From Acinetobacter sp. P8-3-8 (lineage in GTDB: Bacteria; Pseudomonadota; Gammaproteobacteria; Pseudomonadales; Moraxellaceae), in contig NZ_AFIE01000004.1 in the NCBI RefSeq assembly GCF_000214135.1, forward strand, positions 1 to 64,000: 64,000 bases of DNA, given 5' to 3'. Positions 27,244 to 37,575 of this stretch are shown in pieces (position 1 is the first letter of the stretch; each line of letters starts with the position of its first letter). Both the position numbers and the translations under genes were made by a program. The notes under the pieces are model-generated. The model worked only from the letters and a program-made list of their open reading frames with translations, made no database searches and had not been told where the DNA came from.

Positions 27244-27513
27244 ATGGCAGTTTATGTGGATCGTGCAAAAGTTCCTTTTAAAGGAAAAGAGTGGTGTCAT
27301 ATGATGGCAGATACGCTTGAGGAACTGCATGATTTTGCAAAAATCGTTGGGATTGATCCACGACTTTTTCATCGTTCTGCGTCTTATCCACATTATGATA
27401 TTACCTTGGAAATGCGTATTTTAGTGATTGCTTATGGCGCAATTGATGCAGATCGTAAAACCATTATTATGTGTGGGAAAAAGTTAAAAATGCAATTAAT
27501 AGGATTGGAGTAA
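27244..27513 (+). CDS. DUF4031 domain protein
   Basis: 89 residues from the ATG at 27244 (MAVYVDRAKVPFKGKEWCHM). The VYVD..K...KGK.WCHM.AD....LH.FA..IG......H...PHYD pattern is that of DUF4031, a short domain of unknown function. An upstream in-frame start at 27172 would add 24 residues with no family similarity. It is transcribed away from DUF523. No metal or catalytic role can be assigned. Confidence 0.8.
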   Translation: MAVYVDRAKVPFKGKEWCHMMADTLEELHDFAKIVGIDPRLFHRSASYPHYDITLEMRILVIAYGAIDADRKTIIMCGKKLKMQLIGLE

Positions 27514-27690
27514 AACTAGAGATTTTCAATAATAAGAAAAATTGATGTATTACAGCATGTTATTTTGCTTTGGTGTACAAAACTGTATTATGATGATATC
27601 CAAAAATAATCAAAGATCGTCTTGTAAAAATTTAGCTTTTTGATTTATTTATGTGCTAAAAAATAAACTGATATCGATAGAGTTTTGAAT

Positions 27691-28425
27691 ATGACCAGAC
27701 TCAGTATTAATGTAAATAAAATTGCTTTAATTAGAAATTCTAGAGGGACTAATTTTCCAGATTTAGCACTCTTTGTAGAAAATTTATTAAAGCTTGGTGT
27801 TAAAGGTATCACGGTACATCCTAGACCTGATCAACGTCATATTAAGTATGATGATGTTTATCAAATCTCTAATATTCTTAAACAGTATCCTGATGTTGAG
27901 TTGAATGTTGAAGGCTATCCTGATCAGACGTTTATTGATTTGATTAAGGAGGTTGTACCTGCACAATGTACATTAGTGCCTGATTCACCAACACAATTAA
28001 CGTCTGACCATGGCTGGGATTTAAAAGATCCAAAGTTTCTTCAAGCTGTCATCAAAGAACTTAGATGTACGCCTACACGATTGGCATTATTTATTTAACC
28101 GAATAGACAAGATGCGATTTTAGCCAAGCAGCTTGGTGTTGATGCGATTGAAATATATACAGAATATTATGCGAGTCGTATTGAAAAAGATCAAATAGAT
28201 CTGGCTATTCAGTCGATTTCAGAAAAGTGTATTGCTGCTGCACATGAAGGACTCGTCGTGAATGCAGGCCATGATTTGAATTTAGATAACTTAGAAAGAT
28301 TATTAAGCCATTGTCATATTAGTGAAGTGTCAATTGGACATGCATTTACGATTGAATGTATTCAATACGGGATAATTGAAGTGATTCAGCGCTATCTCGT
28401 TATATGTGAAAAATTTAAAGAGTGA
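27691..28425 (+). pseudogene. pdxJ: pdxJ-like pyridoxine 5'-phosphate synthase, broken by an in-frame stop
   Basis: Reads as a full PdxJ of about 244 codons interrupted by a single TAA at 28096-28098 (codon 136), with the frame intact on both sides. Before the stop: INVNKIALIRNSRG, GITVHPRPDQRH, VEGYPD, TLVPDSPTQLTS. After it: DAILAKQLGVDAIEIYTEYYA, NAGHDLN, VSIGHAF. The stop falls in the LFIDPD-type segment. The active-site His, Arg and Glu residues remain in both halves, so decay is recent or the stop is a read error. Wording such as EGYPD and TLVPDSP resembles Bacteroidetes PdxJ more than E. coli PdxJ, suggesting transfer. Confidence 0.85.
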
Positions 28426-28457
28426 TTGTCTGCAATAATGTCTAGGAGCAGTTTCAA

Positions 28458-28964
28458 ATGAATCGAAGTTTGAATGAATTCGTGATTCGTCTTACAAAAG
28501 AAGAAGACTGGGAAATCCTTAAAACTGTTCGCTTAGAATCTCTGCTTGATCGTCCAGATGTTTTCTTAGCTACGTATGATACTGCTGAGAAATATAGCGA
28601 ATCACAATGGCGTGATCGTGCTTCACATAAGACGCAATATCAATATATTTTAGCAATTGAAGGTGTTCGAGCTATTGGTATGATTGGTGGAACACAAAAT
28701 CCTGAACTTGAGTTTAACGTGGTCGCAATGTGGGTGAATCCTGAGTTTCGTGGTAAGGGCATTGCTGATCTTCTGATTTCTGCGATTAAGAACTTAGCGA
28801 TTTCTAAAGGGCAGCATCGAATGGTGTTAAGCGTGTCTCCACATAATTTACGAGCTGTAAGTTTTTATTCGAGGCATGGTTTTGTCTTTATACCCGAATG
28901 GGAATCTGTAGCGCTGAGTTCAGGTGAAAAAAATCAAAAAATGGAATGTTCAACATTATTTTAA
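28458..28964 (+). CDS. GNAT-family N-acetyltransferase
   Basis: 168 residues. The acetyl-CoA motif A is VVAMWVNPEFRGKGIADLLISAIKNLA (Q/RxxGxG/A as FRGKGIA, about 95-101), followed by LSVSPHNLRAVSFYSRHGF, the usual motif B. The N-terminal part (RLTKEEDWEILKTVRLESLLD) resembles RimI/PhnO-like acetyltransferases. AGGAG precedes ATG 28458. It lies 32 bp after the broken pdxJ and could have been in the same transcript. The substrate is unknown. Confidence 0.9.
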   Translation: MNRSLNEFVIRLTKEEDWEILKTVRLESLLDRPDVFLATYDTAEKYSESQWRDRASHKTQYQYILAIEGVRAIGMIGGTQNPELEFNVVAMWVNPEFRGKGIADLLISAIKNLAISKGQHRMVLSVSPHNLRAVSFYSRHGFVFIPEWESVALSSGEKNQKMECSTLF

Positions 28965-29058
28965 TTTGTGATTTTATACTTTGTCCAAGATCCCCTATTT
29001 TTGATTTTCCAGTTCTGCATTTTCACGTTGGTTTTATATGAACTTTTGAGGTAGACAT

Positions 29059-29110
29059 AAAAAATCCACACATTCATGCTTGGTTAGAGCATAGCTTGTG
29101 TGGATTTTTT
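29059..29110. terminator. Bidirectional terminator with branched stem
   Basis: An outer stem AAAAAATCCACACA/TTGTGTGGATTTTTT of about 14 bp encloses a second stem ATGCT/AGCAT. T-runs occur on both strands. It separates the convergent acetyltransferase and glmS genes. Confidence 0.88.
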
Positions 29111-29173
29111 TTGAGCAATCTAGTATGAAACTTTATTGCTCTTATATCACTAATAATCAATACAACTTATTGA

Positions 29174-31012
29174 TTATTCTACAGTTACGGATTTTGCTAG
29201 ATTACGAGGTTGGTCAACATCCGTACCACGTAATACTGCGACATGATAAGAAAGTAACTGTACAGGAACACTGTAAACAATCGGTGCTAACCATTGATTT
29301 ACACTTGGAACATGCACGACATGCTGACGATCTTTATCGACAATACCGCTGTTCTCATCTGCAAAAACAAATAACTCACCGCCACGAGCTTGTACTTCTT
29401 CCATATTAGATTTGAGTTTATCCAACATGTCGTCTTTTGGGGCTAAAATTACCACAGGCATATCATTATCCACCAATGCCAATGGACCATGTTTTAACTC
29501 ACCAGCAGCATAACCTTCAGCATGAATATATGAAATTTCTTTCAGTTTTAACGCGCCTTCGAGTGCGATCGGGAATTCTGTACCACGACCTAAGAATAAG
29601 CAGTGCTGTTTTTCTTTAAACAATTCAGATAAATGCAAAATTTCTTTATCATTTTGTAGTGTATCTAAAATCACTTTCGGGATATGCCATAAAGCAGATG
29701 CGATTTCAGCAATTCGTTCAACAGAAATACTTTGTTTTACTTGACCTAATTTAAGGGTCAATAACATTAATGCTGCAAGCTGTGTCGTAAATGCTTTAGT
29801 TGACGCTACACCAATCTCAGGCCCAGCAAGGGTTAAAAGATGATGATTGGTTTCACGTACCATAGATGATGTTGCGACATTACAAATGGTCAACGTACTA
29901 ATATTAATATTTTTTGCTTCAGCACGTTTTTGTGTATCACGTAATGCTGCCAAAGTATCTGCGGTTTCACCAGATTGAGAAATACAAACATAGAGCGTAT
30001 TTTCAACAATTACTGGCGAGCGATAACGGAATTCACTGGCAATTTCAACTTGGCACGGCACGTCAATCAGTTGTTCTAACCAATATTTTGCAATCATTCC
30101 TGCATGGTAACTGGTACCACAAGCCAGTACTTGTACTTGTTTCACATTTGCAAAGTCGATTTCAGCGCTTTTTAAGAAATCATCACGTAATGCATTGCCA
30201 TTTAAAGCTTGTGAAATGGTTTGTTGAATGGCTTCAGGTTGCTCATAAATTTCTTTGAGCATGTAATGTTTATATTCACCTTTTGAAGCATTACTGACCG
30301 TTGCATCAAGTTCTTTTACAGGGCGAACGACAGGTTGACCATTCACAAAAACTTCAATGCTACTACGTGTTAAACGTGCAATATCACCTTCTTCAAGGTA
30401 AATAAAACGATTGGTTACAGGTAATAATGCCAATTGATCAGAACTGATAAAGTTTTCACCAATACCGACACCAATTACTAATGGAGAACCTTCACGTACT
30501 GCAATCAATTCATTAGGATGATCAGTATGTACGATACCCAGTGCATATGCACCTTTCAACTGAGGAACCACCTGTTCAACAGCTTCAAGTAAATTAGGCG
30601 TTGATTTCAATGCTTCGTGCACAAGATGCGCCACGACTTCTGTATCTGTTTGAGAAGTAAAGACATAGCCTAAGGCTTCAAGATCATCTTTAAGCTCTTG
30701 ATAGTTCTCAATAATACCGTTATGAACGACAGCAACATGACCAGATATATGTGGATGTGCATTATCTTCGGTAGGTTTACCATGCGTTGCCCAACGCGTA
30801 TGTGCAATACCCAATGAACCTAAAATATTAGATTCTGAAACGGCTTGCTCAAGATTTGCAACTTTACCGACACGACGTTCACGTAAAATTTGACCTTGGT
30901 CAACCAATGCTACGCCTGCAGAGTCGTAACCACGATACTCAAGACGCTTTAAACCTTCGATTAAAATATTTGTAATGCTACGTTCAGCAACGCCACCAAC
31001 AATACCACACAT
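29174..31012 (-). CDS. glmS: Glutamine--fructose-6-phosphate aminotransferase (isomerizing) GlmS
   Basis: 612 residues; makes glucosamine-6-phosphate for peptidoglycan and LPS. Cys2 (MCGIVGG) is the glutaminase nucleophile, with HTRWATHG and HNGIIENY in the N-terminal domain. Two SIS domains follow (ACGTSYHAG, SQSGETADTLAALR, STKAFTTQ, GRG.EFPIALEGALKLKEISYIHAEGYAAGELKHGPLAL), and the protein ends KSVTVE. It lies 12 bp after glmU, the classical operon. No glmS ribozyme is expected or seen. Confidence 0.97.
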   Translation of the reverse strand: MCGIVGGVAERSITNILIEGLKRLEYRGYDSAGVALVDQGQILRERRVGKVANLEQAVSESNILGSLGIAHTRWATHGKPTEDNAHPHISGHVAVVHNGIIENYQELKDDLEALGYVFTSQTDTEVVAHLVHEALKSTPNLLEAVEQVVPQLKGAYALGIVHTDHPNELIAVREGSPLVIGVGIGENFISSDQLALLPVTNRFIYLEEGDIARLTRSSIEVFVNGQPVVRPVKELDATVSNASKGEYKHYMLKEIYEQPEAIQQTISQALNGNALRDDFLKSAEIDFANVKQVQVLACGTSYHAGMIAKYWLEQLIDVPCQVEIASEFRYRSPVIVENTLYVCISQSGETADTLAALRDTQKRAEAKNINISTLTICNVATSSMVRETNHHLLTLAGPEIGVASTKAFTTQLAALMLLTLKLGQVKQSISVERIAEIASALWHIPKVILDTLQNDKEILHLSELFKEKQHCLFLGRGTEFPIALEGALKLKEISYIHAEGYAAGELKHGPLALVDNDMPVVILAPKDDMLDKLKSNMEEVQARGGELFVFADENSGIVDKDRQHVVHVPSVNQWLAPIVYSVPVQLLSYHVAVLRGTDVDQPRNLAKSVTVE

Positions 31013-31024
31013 AGTTATATCCTC

Positions 31025-32389
31025 TTATTTCGTGACCTTTTGGGGACGTTGATAATTTTCTTTAGAAATTTGTTTAGCACGTTCAAATGCAAGACTGTTG
31101 TCTGCGACATCATGTGTGATGACTGAACCTGCACCAGTGGTTGCACCATGACCAATTTTTACAGGTGCGACCAATGAATTATTGGTACCGATAAAAGCTT
31201 GATCGCCAATAATGGTTTTGTGTTTATTGGCACCATCATAGTTACAGGTGATTGTACCTGCACCAATATTTGATTCTGAACCAATTTCAGCATCACCTAA
31301 ATAGGCAAAATGATTTGCCTTTGAAGCAACACCTATTGAGGTATTTTTAACTTCGACAAAGTTACCAATATGAACGTCATTGGCTAATTTTGCACCTGGA
31401 CGTAAACGTGCAAATGGTCCAATTTGTACATTTTCACCAACGATTGCATTATCAAAAACGCTATATGGCTGTACTTTTGTACCTGCTGCAATGGACGTAT
31501 TTTTAATAATACAACCTGCACCAATTTCAACATTGTCACCAAAAGTACACGAACCTTCAATAATGACATTGATGTCAATACGAACATCTTGTCCAACATT
31601 GAGTTGCCCACGTAAATCAAAACGTGATGGGTCAATCAGGTGTACGCCTTGTTGCATCAATTGCTTCGCTTGGTAATTTTGAAATTCACGCTCTAAAGCG
31701 GAAAGTTGTACTCGGTCATTAACACCTTCAACTTCAAATGCCAATTCAGGCTGAATAGAAGCGATTTCCATACCATCTGCAAGAGCCATAGCGACAATAT
31801 CAGTTAAATAATATTCGCCTTGGGCATTGTCATTGCTAAGTTTTGGTAACCATTCATGCAATTTGGCATTGCTGACACAGTAGATACCAGTGTTGATTTC
31901 TTTAATTTGACGTTGTTCTTCAGAAGCATCTTTATGTTCAACGATCGCTTGAATTTTATTGTCTTTTCGAACAATACGACCATAGCCCGTTGAATCTTCG
32001 AGGGTAAGCGTTACTAAGCCAATACCTGTTTTTGTTGAGGCATCCACTAAACGCTGTAAAGTGCTTTGTTGAACACATGGCACGTCACCTGAAAGAATCA
32101 ATGAAATTCCATCTTGTGGTAACACAGGAAGTGTCACTTTGACTGCATGACCTGTACCCAATTGTTCAGTTTGTTCTACCCATTTTACATTTTCATTGGC
32201 AAAGGCTTGTTTGACTAAATCACCGCCGTGACCAAAGATGGTAATAATATTTTCTGCTTGTAATTGTTTTGCTGTTTCAATCACATGACCGAGCAGTGGA
32301 CGTCCTGCTAAAGGTTGAAGCACCTTAGGTAAGCGAGAACGCATTCGAGTCCCTTTACCTGCAGCAAGAATGATCACAGTCGTTGACAT
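31025..32389 (-). CDS. glmU: Bifunctional UDP-GlcNAc pyrophosphorylase / GlcN-1-P acetyltransferase GlmU
   Basis: 454 residues. The N-terminal nucleotidyltransferase ([23 protein letters not shown]) is followed by a left-handed beta helix of hexapeptide repeats (about 255-430) with the acetyltransferase residues in [12 protein letters not shown] and [13 protein letters not shown]. It makes UDP-N-acetylglucosamine from the GlmS pathway product. It is placed between pgpA (20 bp upstream) and glmS (12 bp downstream), so the riboflavin/thiL/pgpA run may continue into it. Confidence 0.97.
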   Translation of the reverse strand: MSTTVIILAAGKGTRMRSRLPKVLQPLAGRPLLGHVIETAKQLQAENIITIFGHGGDLVKQAFANENVKWVEQTEQLGTGHAVKVTLPVLPQDGISLILSGDVPCVQQSTLQRLVDASTKTGIGLVTLTLEDSTGYGRIVRKDNKIQAIVEHKDASEEQRQIKEINTGIYCVSNAKLHEWLPKLSNDNAQGEYYLTDIVAMALADGMEIASIQPELAFEVEGVNDRVQLSALEREFQNYQAKQLMQQGVHLIDPSRFDLRGQLNVGQDVRIDINVIIEGSCTFGDNVEIGAGCIIKNTSIAAGTKVQPYSVFDNAIVGENVQIGPFARLRPGAKLANDVHIGNFVEVKNTSIGVASKANHFAYLGDAEIGSESNIGAGTITCNYDGANKHKTIIGDQAFIGTNNSLVAPVKIGHGATTGAGSVITHDVADNSLAFERAKQISKENYQRPQKVTK

Positions 32390-32409
32390 AACACACCCTA
32401 CAGTTTGGC

Positions 32410-32916
32410 TTAAGCCATTTTAAAATATAAGTAAATTAATATACAAATTGCTGCCCAAAATCCAGCAATAATATCGTCAAACATGATGCCAAAACCACCA
32501 TCGATTTTTTGATCAATGATTCGGATCGGCCAAGGCTTCCACACATCAAATAAACGGAACAATGCAAATCCGACCAAGACCCAAATCCAGCTCATTTGTC
32601 CAAAATAGATCAAGGGTAAAAAGGTGATTGATTGTCCAGCAAACTCATCCCAAACAATTCGGCCATCGTCATGGACATGAATAATGTCAGCGGTTTTGCC
32701 ACAGATCCAAATTCCAACCAATGACATGATGAAAATGGCTAATATGGAGCCATAAAAGTCAATTGCAAGCCAAATAGGGATAAACAACAAGGCAAATGCT
32801 GAACCAAAAGTCCCAGGTGCTTTGGGTGCTAAACCCGAGCCAAAACCAACACCGCAGAACACAATAAAGCGTTCAGACCATGTCATATTTTTAAAGACAA
32901 TAGGAGGTTTATGCAA
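32410..32916 (-). CDS. pgpA: Phosphatidylglycerophosphatase A
   Basis: 168 residues with three or four membrane segments; dephosphorylates phosphatidylglycerol phosphate in the inner membrane. [16 protein letters not shown], the acidic [13 protein letters not shown] and [32 protein letters not shown] are the PgpA signatures, with catalytic acidic residues retained. Its ATG overlaps the end of thiL by 8 nt, indicating coupling. Confidence 0.95.
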   Translation of the reverse strand: MHKPPIVFKNMTWSERFIVFCGVGFGSGLAPKAPGTFGSAFALLFIPIWLAIDFYGSILAIFIMSLVGIWICGKTADIIHVHDDGRIVWDEFAGQSITFLPLIYFGQMSWIWVLVGFALFRLFDVWKPWPIRIIDQKIDGGFGIMFDDIIAGFWAAICILIYLYFKMA

Positions 32917-33826
32917 AGTGTTGATACCCTTGAAGTTGAAGTGGATGATCTAAGCCATCTTTTTCAAATGTTAATCCGCATTGTTGCGTAATTTTCCCGA
33001 TGATTGTAGTTTTTACATTGGGTTGTAATTGCAAAAGTTTTTGGTAGTTTTGCATAGTTATTGTAAAGCATAACTCATAATCATCACCGCCTGCCAGTGC
33101 ATATTTCCATTGTTCTTGCTCAGAGCATGCTTTTAAAGCGTCATCAATGGGAATTAAAGACAGGTCTAATTTTGCACCGACATTGGACGCTTTTAGAATA
33201 TGACCCAAATCTTGCGCCAAACCATCTGAAACATCAATCATACTTGAAGCCAGACCTTTTAGCATCTCGCCTAGTTCACAACGAGGTGTTGGATAGTCTA
33301 AGCGTTGTTGTAATGGGTGCCCTAAATGTTGCAGTCCAAAAGCCGCATCACCTACAGTCCCGCTGACAACCACTAAATCATCAACTTGCGCGCCAGAACG
33401 AGCAATGGCTTGACCAGTTTCAATCCATCCGAGTGCTGTAACACTCAGGGTTAAATGCGGACTTTGCGTGGTATCACCACCAATTAAACGTACCCCGAAT
33501 TGATCGCAACAATCATATAAACCTTGGCTGAAAGCTTTGAGCCAGTCATGATCAATTTGGGGTAGGCTCAATGCCAAAAGAATACTGTGAGGTGTGGCAC
33601 CCATTGCAGCAATATCGGAGAGATTGACGGCAACAGATTTCCAGCCGACTGCATGGGCTGAAGTATTGAGTGGAAAATGTCGTCCTGCAACGAGGGTATC
33701 TGTGCAGATGACTAGCTGGTGCTGCGGAGGAGGGGTGAGCAGGGCTGAGTCATCCCCAACACCTAAATCAACATCACTTTGTTGCTGACGATTGAAATAG
33801 GTATCAATAATTGAAAACTCAGCCAT
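32909..33826 (-). CDS. thiL: Thiamine-monophosphate kinase ThiL
   Basis: About 305 residues; phosphorylates thiamine monophosphate to the active diphosphate. DLGVGDDSALL and TDTLVAGRHFP bind magnesium and ATP; GWKSVAVNLSDIAAMGA, GGDTTQSP, DVSDGLAQDLGHI and ALAGGDDYELCF complete the PurM-like fold. ATG 33826 is chosen over the in-frame TTG 33832. It follows nusB by 11 bp and overlaps pgpA by 8 bp. Confidence 0.96.
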   Translation of the reverse strand: MAEFSIIDTYFNRQQQSDVDLGVGDDSALLTPPPQHQLVICTDTLVAGRHFPLNTSAHAVGWKSVAVNLSDIAAMGATPHSILLALSLPQIDHDWLKAFSQGLYDCCDQFGVRLIGGDTTQSPHLTLSVTALGWIETGQAIARSGAQVDDLVVVSGTVGDAAFGLQHLGHPLQQRLDYPTPRCELGEMLKGLASSMIDVSDGLAQDLGHILKASNVGAKLDLSLIPIDDALKACSEQEQWKYALAGGDDYELCFTITMQNYQKLLQLQPNVKTTIIGKITQQCGLTFEKDGLDHPLQLQGYQHFA

Positions 33827-33837
33827 GGTCAAACAAC

Positions 33838-34287
33838 TTATTTCGCTTGTTGTTTTTCTGCTTCACGAAGCTTAGATGCTAAACGGTCTAATACACCATT
33901 GATGTATTTATGACTGTCTGCGCCACCGAAATGCTTTGCAAGTTCGATCGCTTCATCGAGTACAACACGATAAGGAACTTCAATATGATCTTTAAGTTCA
34001 TATGCGCCTAAACGCAATGTTGCAAGTTCTACACCATCCAATGCACTGAGTTCACGATCAAGTACAGGAACGAGTAAAGCATCCAATGCTTCATGATTTG
34101 CAATCACTTGAGTGAGCAACTCATGGTAATAGCCGAGATCCACTTTATGCATGGCATTTTCAGCACGAGTGCGTGCTTCAATTTCATGCACTGGGTTGTG
34201 GCTCATTTGCCATTCATAAATCCCTTGTACAGCAAAACGACGTGCTTTGCGTTTAGCTGCATAAGTAGCTTGGAGTGTTTGCGACAT
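33838..34287 (-). CDS. nusB: Transcription antitermination factor NusB
   Basis: 149 residues, all-helical RNA-binding protein that with NusE binds boxA of rRNA operons. The Arg-rich N-terminal [43 protein letters not shown] and the [31 protein letters not shown]-terminal helix are NusB hallmarks. It begins 3 bp after the ribH stop, the usual ribH-nusB order. Confidence 0.96.
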   Translation of the reverse strand: MSQTLQATYAAKRKARRFAVQGIYEWQMSHNPVHEIEARTRAENAMHKVDLGYYHELLTQVIANHEALDALLVPVLDRELSALDGVELATLRLGAYELKDHIEVPYRVVLDEAIELAKHFGGADSHKYINGVLDRLASKLREAEKQQAK

Positions 34288-34290
34288 GCT

Positions 34291-34761
34291 TTAAATTGCC
34301 TTTAACAGGTTAACCATTTCAATCGCAGTAAGGGCAGCTTCACCACCTTTATTACCTGCTTTTGTACCAGAGCGTTCAATCGCCTGTTCAATACTGTCCG
34401 TAGTCAATACACCATTAATTACAGGTAAGCCAGTATCTAAACCAACAACACCTAAACCTTTGGCACATTCACCTGCAACGAAGTCGAAATGTGGTGTGCT
34501 ACCACGAATCACTGCGCCAAGTGCAATCACGGCATCGAAATTACCTGAAGCTGCTAGTTTTTTAGCAACCACTGGAAGTTCCCATGCGCCTGGTGCATGA
34601 ACGACAGTGATATTATCGTCGCTTACACCATGACGATGCAATGTATCAATTGCACCTTCTAATAGATGTTCAACAACAAAGCTGTTAAAACGTCCAACTA
34701 AAATCGCGTAACGGCCTTCGCTCGCGAGATGTAATAAACCTTCAATTCGGCGAATCGCCAT
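34291..34761 (-). CDS. ribH: 6,7-dimethyl-8-ribityllumazine synthase RibH
   Basis: 156 residues; penultimate riboflavin enzyme that joins the RibB product to the pyrimidine intermediate, forming an icosahedral or pentameric shell. [54 protein letters not shown] and [36 protein letters not shown] match the family throughout. It is 25 bp downstream of ribBA. Confidence 0.97.
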   Translation of the reverse strand: MAIRRIEGLLHLASEGRYAILVGRFNSFVVEHLLEGAIDTLHRHGVSDDNITVVHAPGAWELPVVAKKLAASGNFDAVIALGAVIRGSTPHFDFVAGECAKGLGVVGLDTGLPVINGVLTTDSIEQAIERSGTKAGNKGGEAALTAIEMVNLLKAI

Positions 34762-34786
34762 AGCAACCTCGATGATTTTACAAAAA

Positions 34787-35896
34787 TTATTGGTCCGCAG
34801 TGATGTATTCCACTACTTCTAAATTAAAACCTGATAATGCATTAAAACGTAATGGCGAGCTGAGTAGCTTCATTTTTTCAACGCCTAAATCACGAAGAAT
34901 CTGAGCACCTACACCAATGGTTTGATATTGTTGTGATAATGCTGCATTGGACTTGGTTGGTTTTGGCTTTCCGAGTGACTCTAAAGCAGGGCCTAAGTCA
35001 GATAAATGACGTTGTCCAATCCAAACTAAAACACCACGATCACTATTCGCAATAGCTTTCAATGCTTTATCTAAATTCCAAGCAGGTTCACCGTCTTGTT
35101 TATTCAGTTTGAGTAAATCACGTGTAGGGTTAAAGCCATGTACACGTACAGTGGTTACACCTTCTTTAGGTTCACCTTTAACCAAAGCCAAATGAATATC
35201 TGGATTACCAACTTCACGGTAGCGGTAAAGTTCAAAAGTACCGTATTCAGTATCAATACTTTGTTGATCTAAACGTTCTACAGTTTGCTCATTGGTCATT
35301 CGATAATGGATAAGATCGGCAATCGTACCCATTTTCAAGCCATGCTTTTCAGCAAAAACTTCAAGATCAGGACGACGTGCCATGGTGCCATCTTCATTGA
35401 TAATTTCACAAATCACTGAAGCGGGTTCTAAGCCTGCCAAACGAGTTAAGTCACAGCCTGCTTCAGTATGCCCTGCGCGATGCAAAACACCACCTGGCTG
35501 TGCCATCAGTGGGAAAATATGTCCTGGTTGAACAATATCTGCAGGCTTAGCATGTGCCGCAACAGCAGTTTGAATGGTATGTGCACGTTCAGCCGCAGAA
35601 ATACCTGTCGTAATACCGTTTGCCGCTTCAATCGACAGTGTGAAATTGGTTGCATGCTGTGCACCATTTGCATCAACCATCAGCGGTAGATTTAATTGTT
35701 GGCAACGATCACGACTGAGCGTTAGGCAAACTAGACCACGTGCATGTGTGATCATAAAGTTGATGTCTTCAGGACGTACGTGCGTCGCAGCAATGACTAA
35801 ATCGCCTTCATTTTCACGATCTTCATCATCCATGAGGATAACCATTTTTCCTGCACGGATATCTGCTACAAGCTCTTCAACTGTATTAAGCGACAT
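34787..35896 (-). CDS. ribBA: 3,4-dihydroxy-2-butanone-4-phosphate synthase with degenerate GTP cyclohydrolase II-like domain
   Basis: 369 residues. The N-terminal RibB domain is complete: [73 protein letters not shown]. The C-terminal half (about 205-369) has the RibA fold outline ([40 protein letters not shown]) but lacks the three zinc cysteines and catalytic region of true GTP cyclohydrolase II, so only the butanone synthase should be active. AAGGTGA precedes ATG 35896. First gene of the ribBA-ribH-nusB-thiL-pgpA run; I see no FMN riboswitch upstream. Confidence 0.93.
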   Translation of the reverse strand: MSLNTVEELVADIRAGKMVILMDDEDRENEGDLVIAATHVRPEDINFMITHARGLVCLTLSRDRCQQLNLPLMVDANGAQHATNFTLSIEAANGITTGISAAERAHTIQTAVAAHAKPADIVQPGHIFPLMAQPGGVLHRAGHTEAGCDLTRLAGLEPASVICEIINEDGTMARRPDLEVFAEKHGLKMGTIADLIHYRMTNEQTVERLDQQSIDTEYGTFELYRYREVGNPDIHLALVKGEPKEGVTTVRVHGFNPTRDLLKLNKQDGEPAWNLDKALKAIANSDRGVLVWIGQRHLSDLGPALESLGKPKPTKSNAALSQQYQTIGVGAQILRDLGVEKMKLLSSPLRFNALSGFNLEVVEYITADQ

Positions 35897-36196
35897 CAAG
35901 CTTCACCTTTTTGTTCTGTCGTGTGACATTTTCATTTAATTCATCGTGACATAGTTTAACGTGTTTTTACGTATTTTGCCTATGCTTATCATATTCCATT
36001 GCGCTACATCGTTATACACAACTTGATAGGGCTATGAAAAGAGAAGAAAAATTGATTCAAGCACCGTTTGTATAAAGATTAAACATTCACATATTTGTGA
36101 GTATTTCAGATGATCTTATGTGAAATGTATATGAATAAAAGCAAGCCCTTACTTTCATTTAGAAAATAAGGGCTACATTTTGTTCTTAGCTGATTT
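35897..36196. other. Intergenic upstream of ribBA
   Basis: 300 bp between ribBA and the smp-like gene. It holds the ribBA promoter and the terminator at 36144-36174. I looked for the FMN-riboswitch core (AGGG...GGCGGU...) and did not find it. Confidence 0.5.
36144..36174 (-). terminator. Intrinsic terminator of the smp-like gene
   Basis: Stem AGCCCTTA/TAAGGGCT extended by TTTC/GAAA around a short loop; the minus-strand tail is TGCTTTTATTC. It lies 22 bp beyond the stop of the smp-like gene. Confidence 0.8.
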
Positions 36197-37477
36197 TTAA
36201 ATTTCTGAAACAGAATCAGAAATTACAGCATTTTTCTTACCTTTTAAAATTTCAGTACGAATGCTTTGAGCCAATTCAGCGCAATCATTGCTCATACCAT
36301 TGATCATAAATGAGTGACGTGTAAGTACATTGCTTGGATTCGGTAATGCAACCAATTGGTAACAATCATCAATGTGTTTGAGTTGATCATTGCTTAAATA
36401 TAAAGCCATTTCTTTAGCAATCAAATGGTTGGCTAAACGTTCAGCTGCCTGCAACGCATCCAATTGCATCGCTTCAACCGCATTGGTGACAGCACAACGT
36501 GTTTGTAAAACAAAACGTTTGTCTTCACGGTAGCGTTTGTAGAGGACTTCAGAGAGCAATTGGAAAACTGAACCAATCATTAGAATACATTGCGCAGCAT
36601 CAGGTTTTTCAGCATCAATACTGATCAATGCACCATTTTGGCTAAATTCCTGATGGATGGTGAAATCTTTAGCGCTCAGTTTGAAATGTTGTGCACAAAG
36701 TTCAATGCTTTTGCTCAGAAAAATTTGGCAAAGTTTAAAATAAGGCACTGAAACAGATTGATTGACTGTATTCATCAATTGTTTCGGATCATAATATTGG
36801 ATATTAAGCGCCAAAACGTCTTGATCATTTTCAACTGGTTTAAGGATAGGTTTCGGTTCAGCTTTGACCTTAATTGGATTTTGCTGAGCTTGCGCCAAGG
36901 CAATCACACGATTGGCCTTTTCAGCTTCAAGTGCTTCAGTCAGTTGTTGGATTTCATGCTTCAAACGTGCTTCATTATTGATACGGGCCAAATATTCGCT
37001 ACGTGTTGGACGAGCAATAGCACGATAAGCCAACCATAAGAAAACATGGATCAATAATGACACTAAAATAGCCAACCATTGCGTACGTAAAATTTCACCA
37101 ATACTTGGTTTAATTAACGTGATTTCAATGGTGCCTACTTTCTTTTCATTTTGTAATGCATCACGAACAAAGACTTCGCCTTGACGGGTTTTTGCCATGC
37201 CGCTGGTTGCCAAAACTTGTTTTTGTGCATCCAAAATACGGATAGAAGCGACACTTGGATTGGTTGCATAACGATTTGCAAGCAATGCCAATGAAACAGT
37301 ATTGGCAGGTTCAAGCTCAGCAAGGCTGTCAGTCACCAATTGGCTGGTCATGAGCTGACCTTGACTCGCACGGTTTTCATTTAATTGATGTGTTGTTGCA
37401 ACTACCAATAAAAAGGTATGAAATGCAAAACTTACAATGAGTAGGCTAGCAAATAGCCCTTGTCTTGGCGCATTCAA
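36197..37477 (-). CDS. Smp/YtjB-like membrane protein with long C-terminal extension
   Basis: 426 residues. A signal-anchor helix (9-28), a periplasmic domain (about 30-125) and a second helix (133-152) give the two-TM architecture of Smp/YtjB, whose gene is divergent from serB in E. coli as here; assignment rests on that and general resemblance (IRILDAQKQVLATSG). After the second helix come a coiled coil (EARLKHEIQQLTEALEAEKANR) and a cytoplasmic domain of about 220 residues that I do not recognise. Function unknown. Confidence 0.7.
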   Translation of the reverse strand: MNAPRQGLFASLLIVSFAFHTFLLVVATTHQLNENRASQGQLMTSQLVTDSLAELEPANTVSLALLANRYATNPSVASIRILDAQKQVLATSGMAKTRQGEVFVRDALQNEKKVGTIEITLIKPSIGEILRTQWLAILVSLLIHVFLWLAYRAIARPTRSEYLARINNEARLKHEIQQLTEALEAEKANRVIALAQAQQNPIKVKAEPKPILKPVENDQDVLALNIQYYDPKQLMNTVNQSVSVPYFKLCQIFLSKSIELCAQHFKLSAKDFTIHQEFSQNGALISIDAEKPDAAQCILMIGSVFQLLSEVLYKRYREDKRFVLQTRCAVTNAVEAMQLDALQAAERLANHLIAKEMALYLSNDQLKHIDDCYQLVALPNPSNVLTRHSFMINGMSNDCAELAQSIRTEILKGKKNAVISDSVSEI

Positions 37478-37575
37478 CTTAAACTTCCAAAGAAAATTAT
37501 AGGGATTATTAACAGCCCCACATCAATATCGATTATGATTCTCACAATAGTTGTAGCTCTGACTTGAGTCAATTT

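Noticed and set aside
27537-27660. 32-codon frame starting near 27544 before pdxJ.
   Set aside because: No Shine-Dalgarno and no protein-like composition; treated as leader DNA.
31020-31200. Considered a glmS ribozyme.
   Set aside because: glmS is tightly preceded by glmU (12 bp), and the ribozyme is typical of Firmicutes.
36000-36140. Searched for an FMN riboswitch before ribBA.
   Set aside because: The conserved core sequences and paired elements are not visible.
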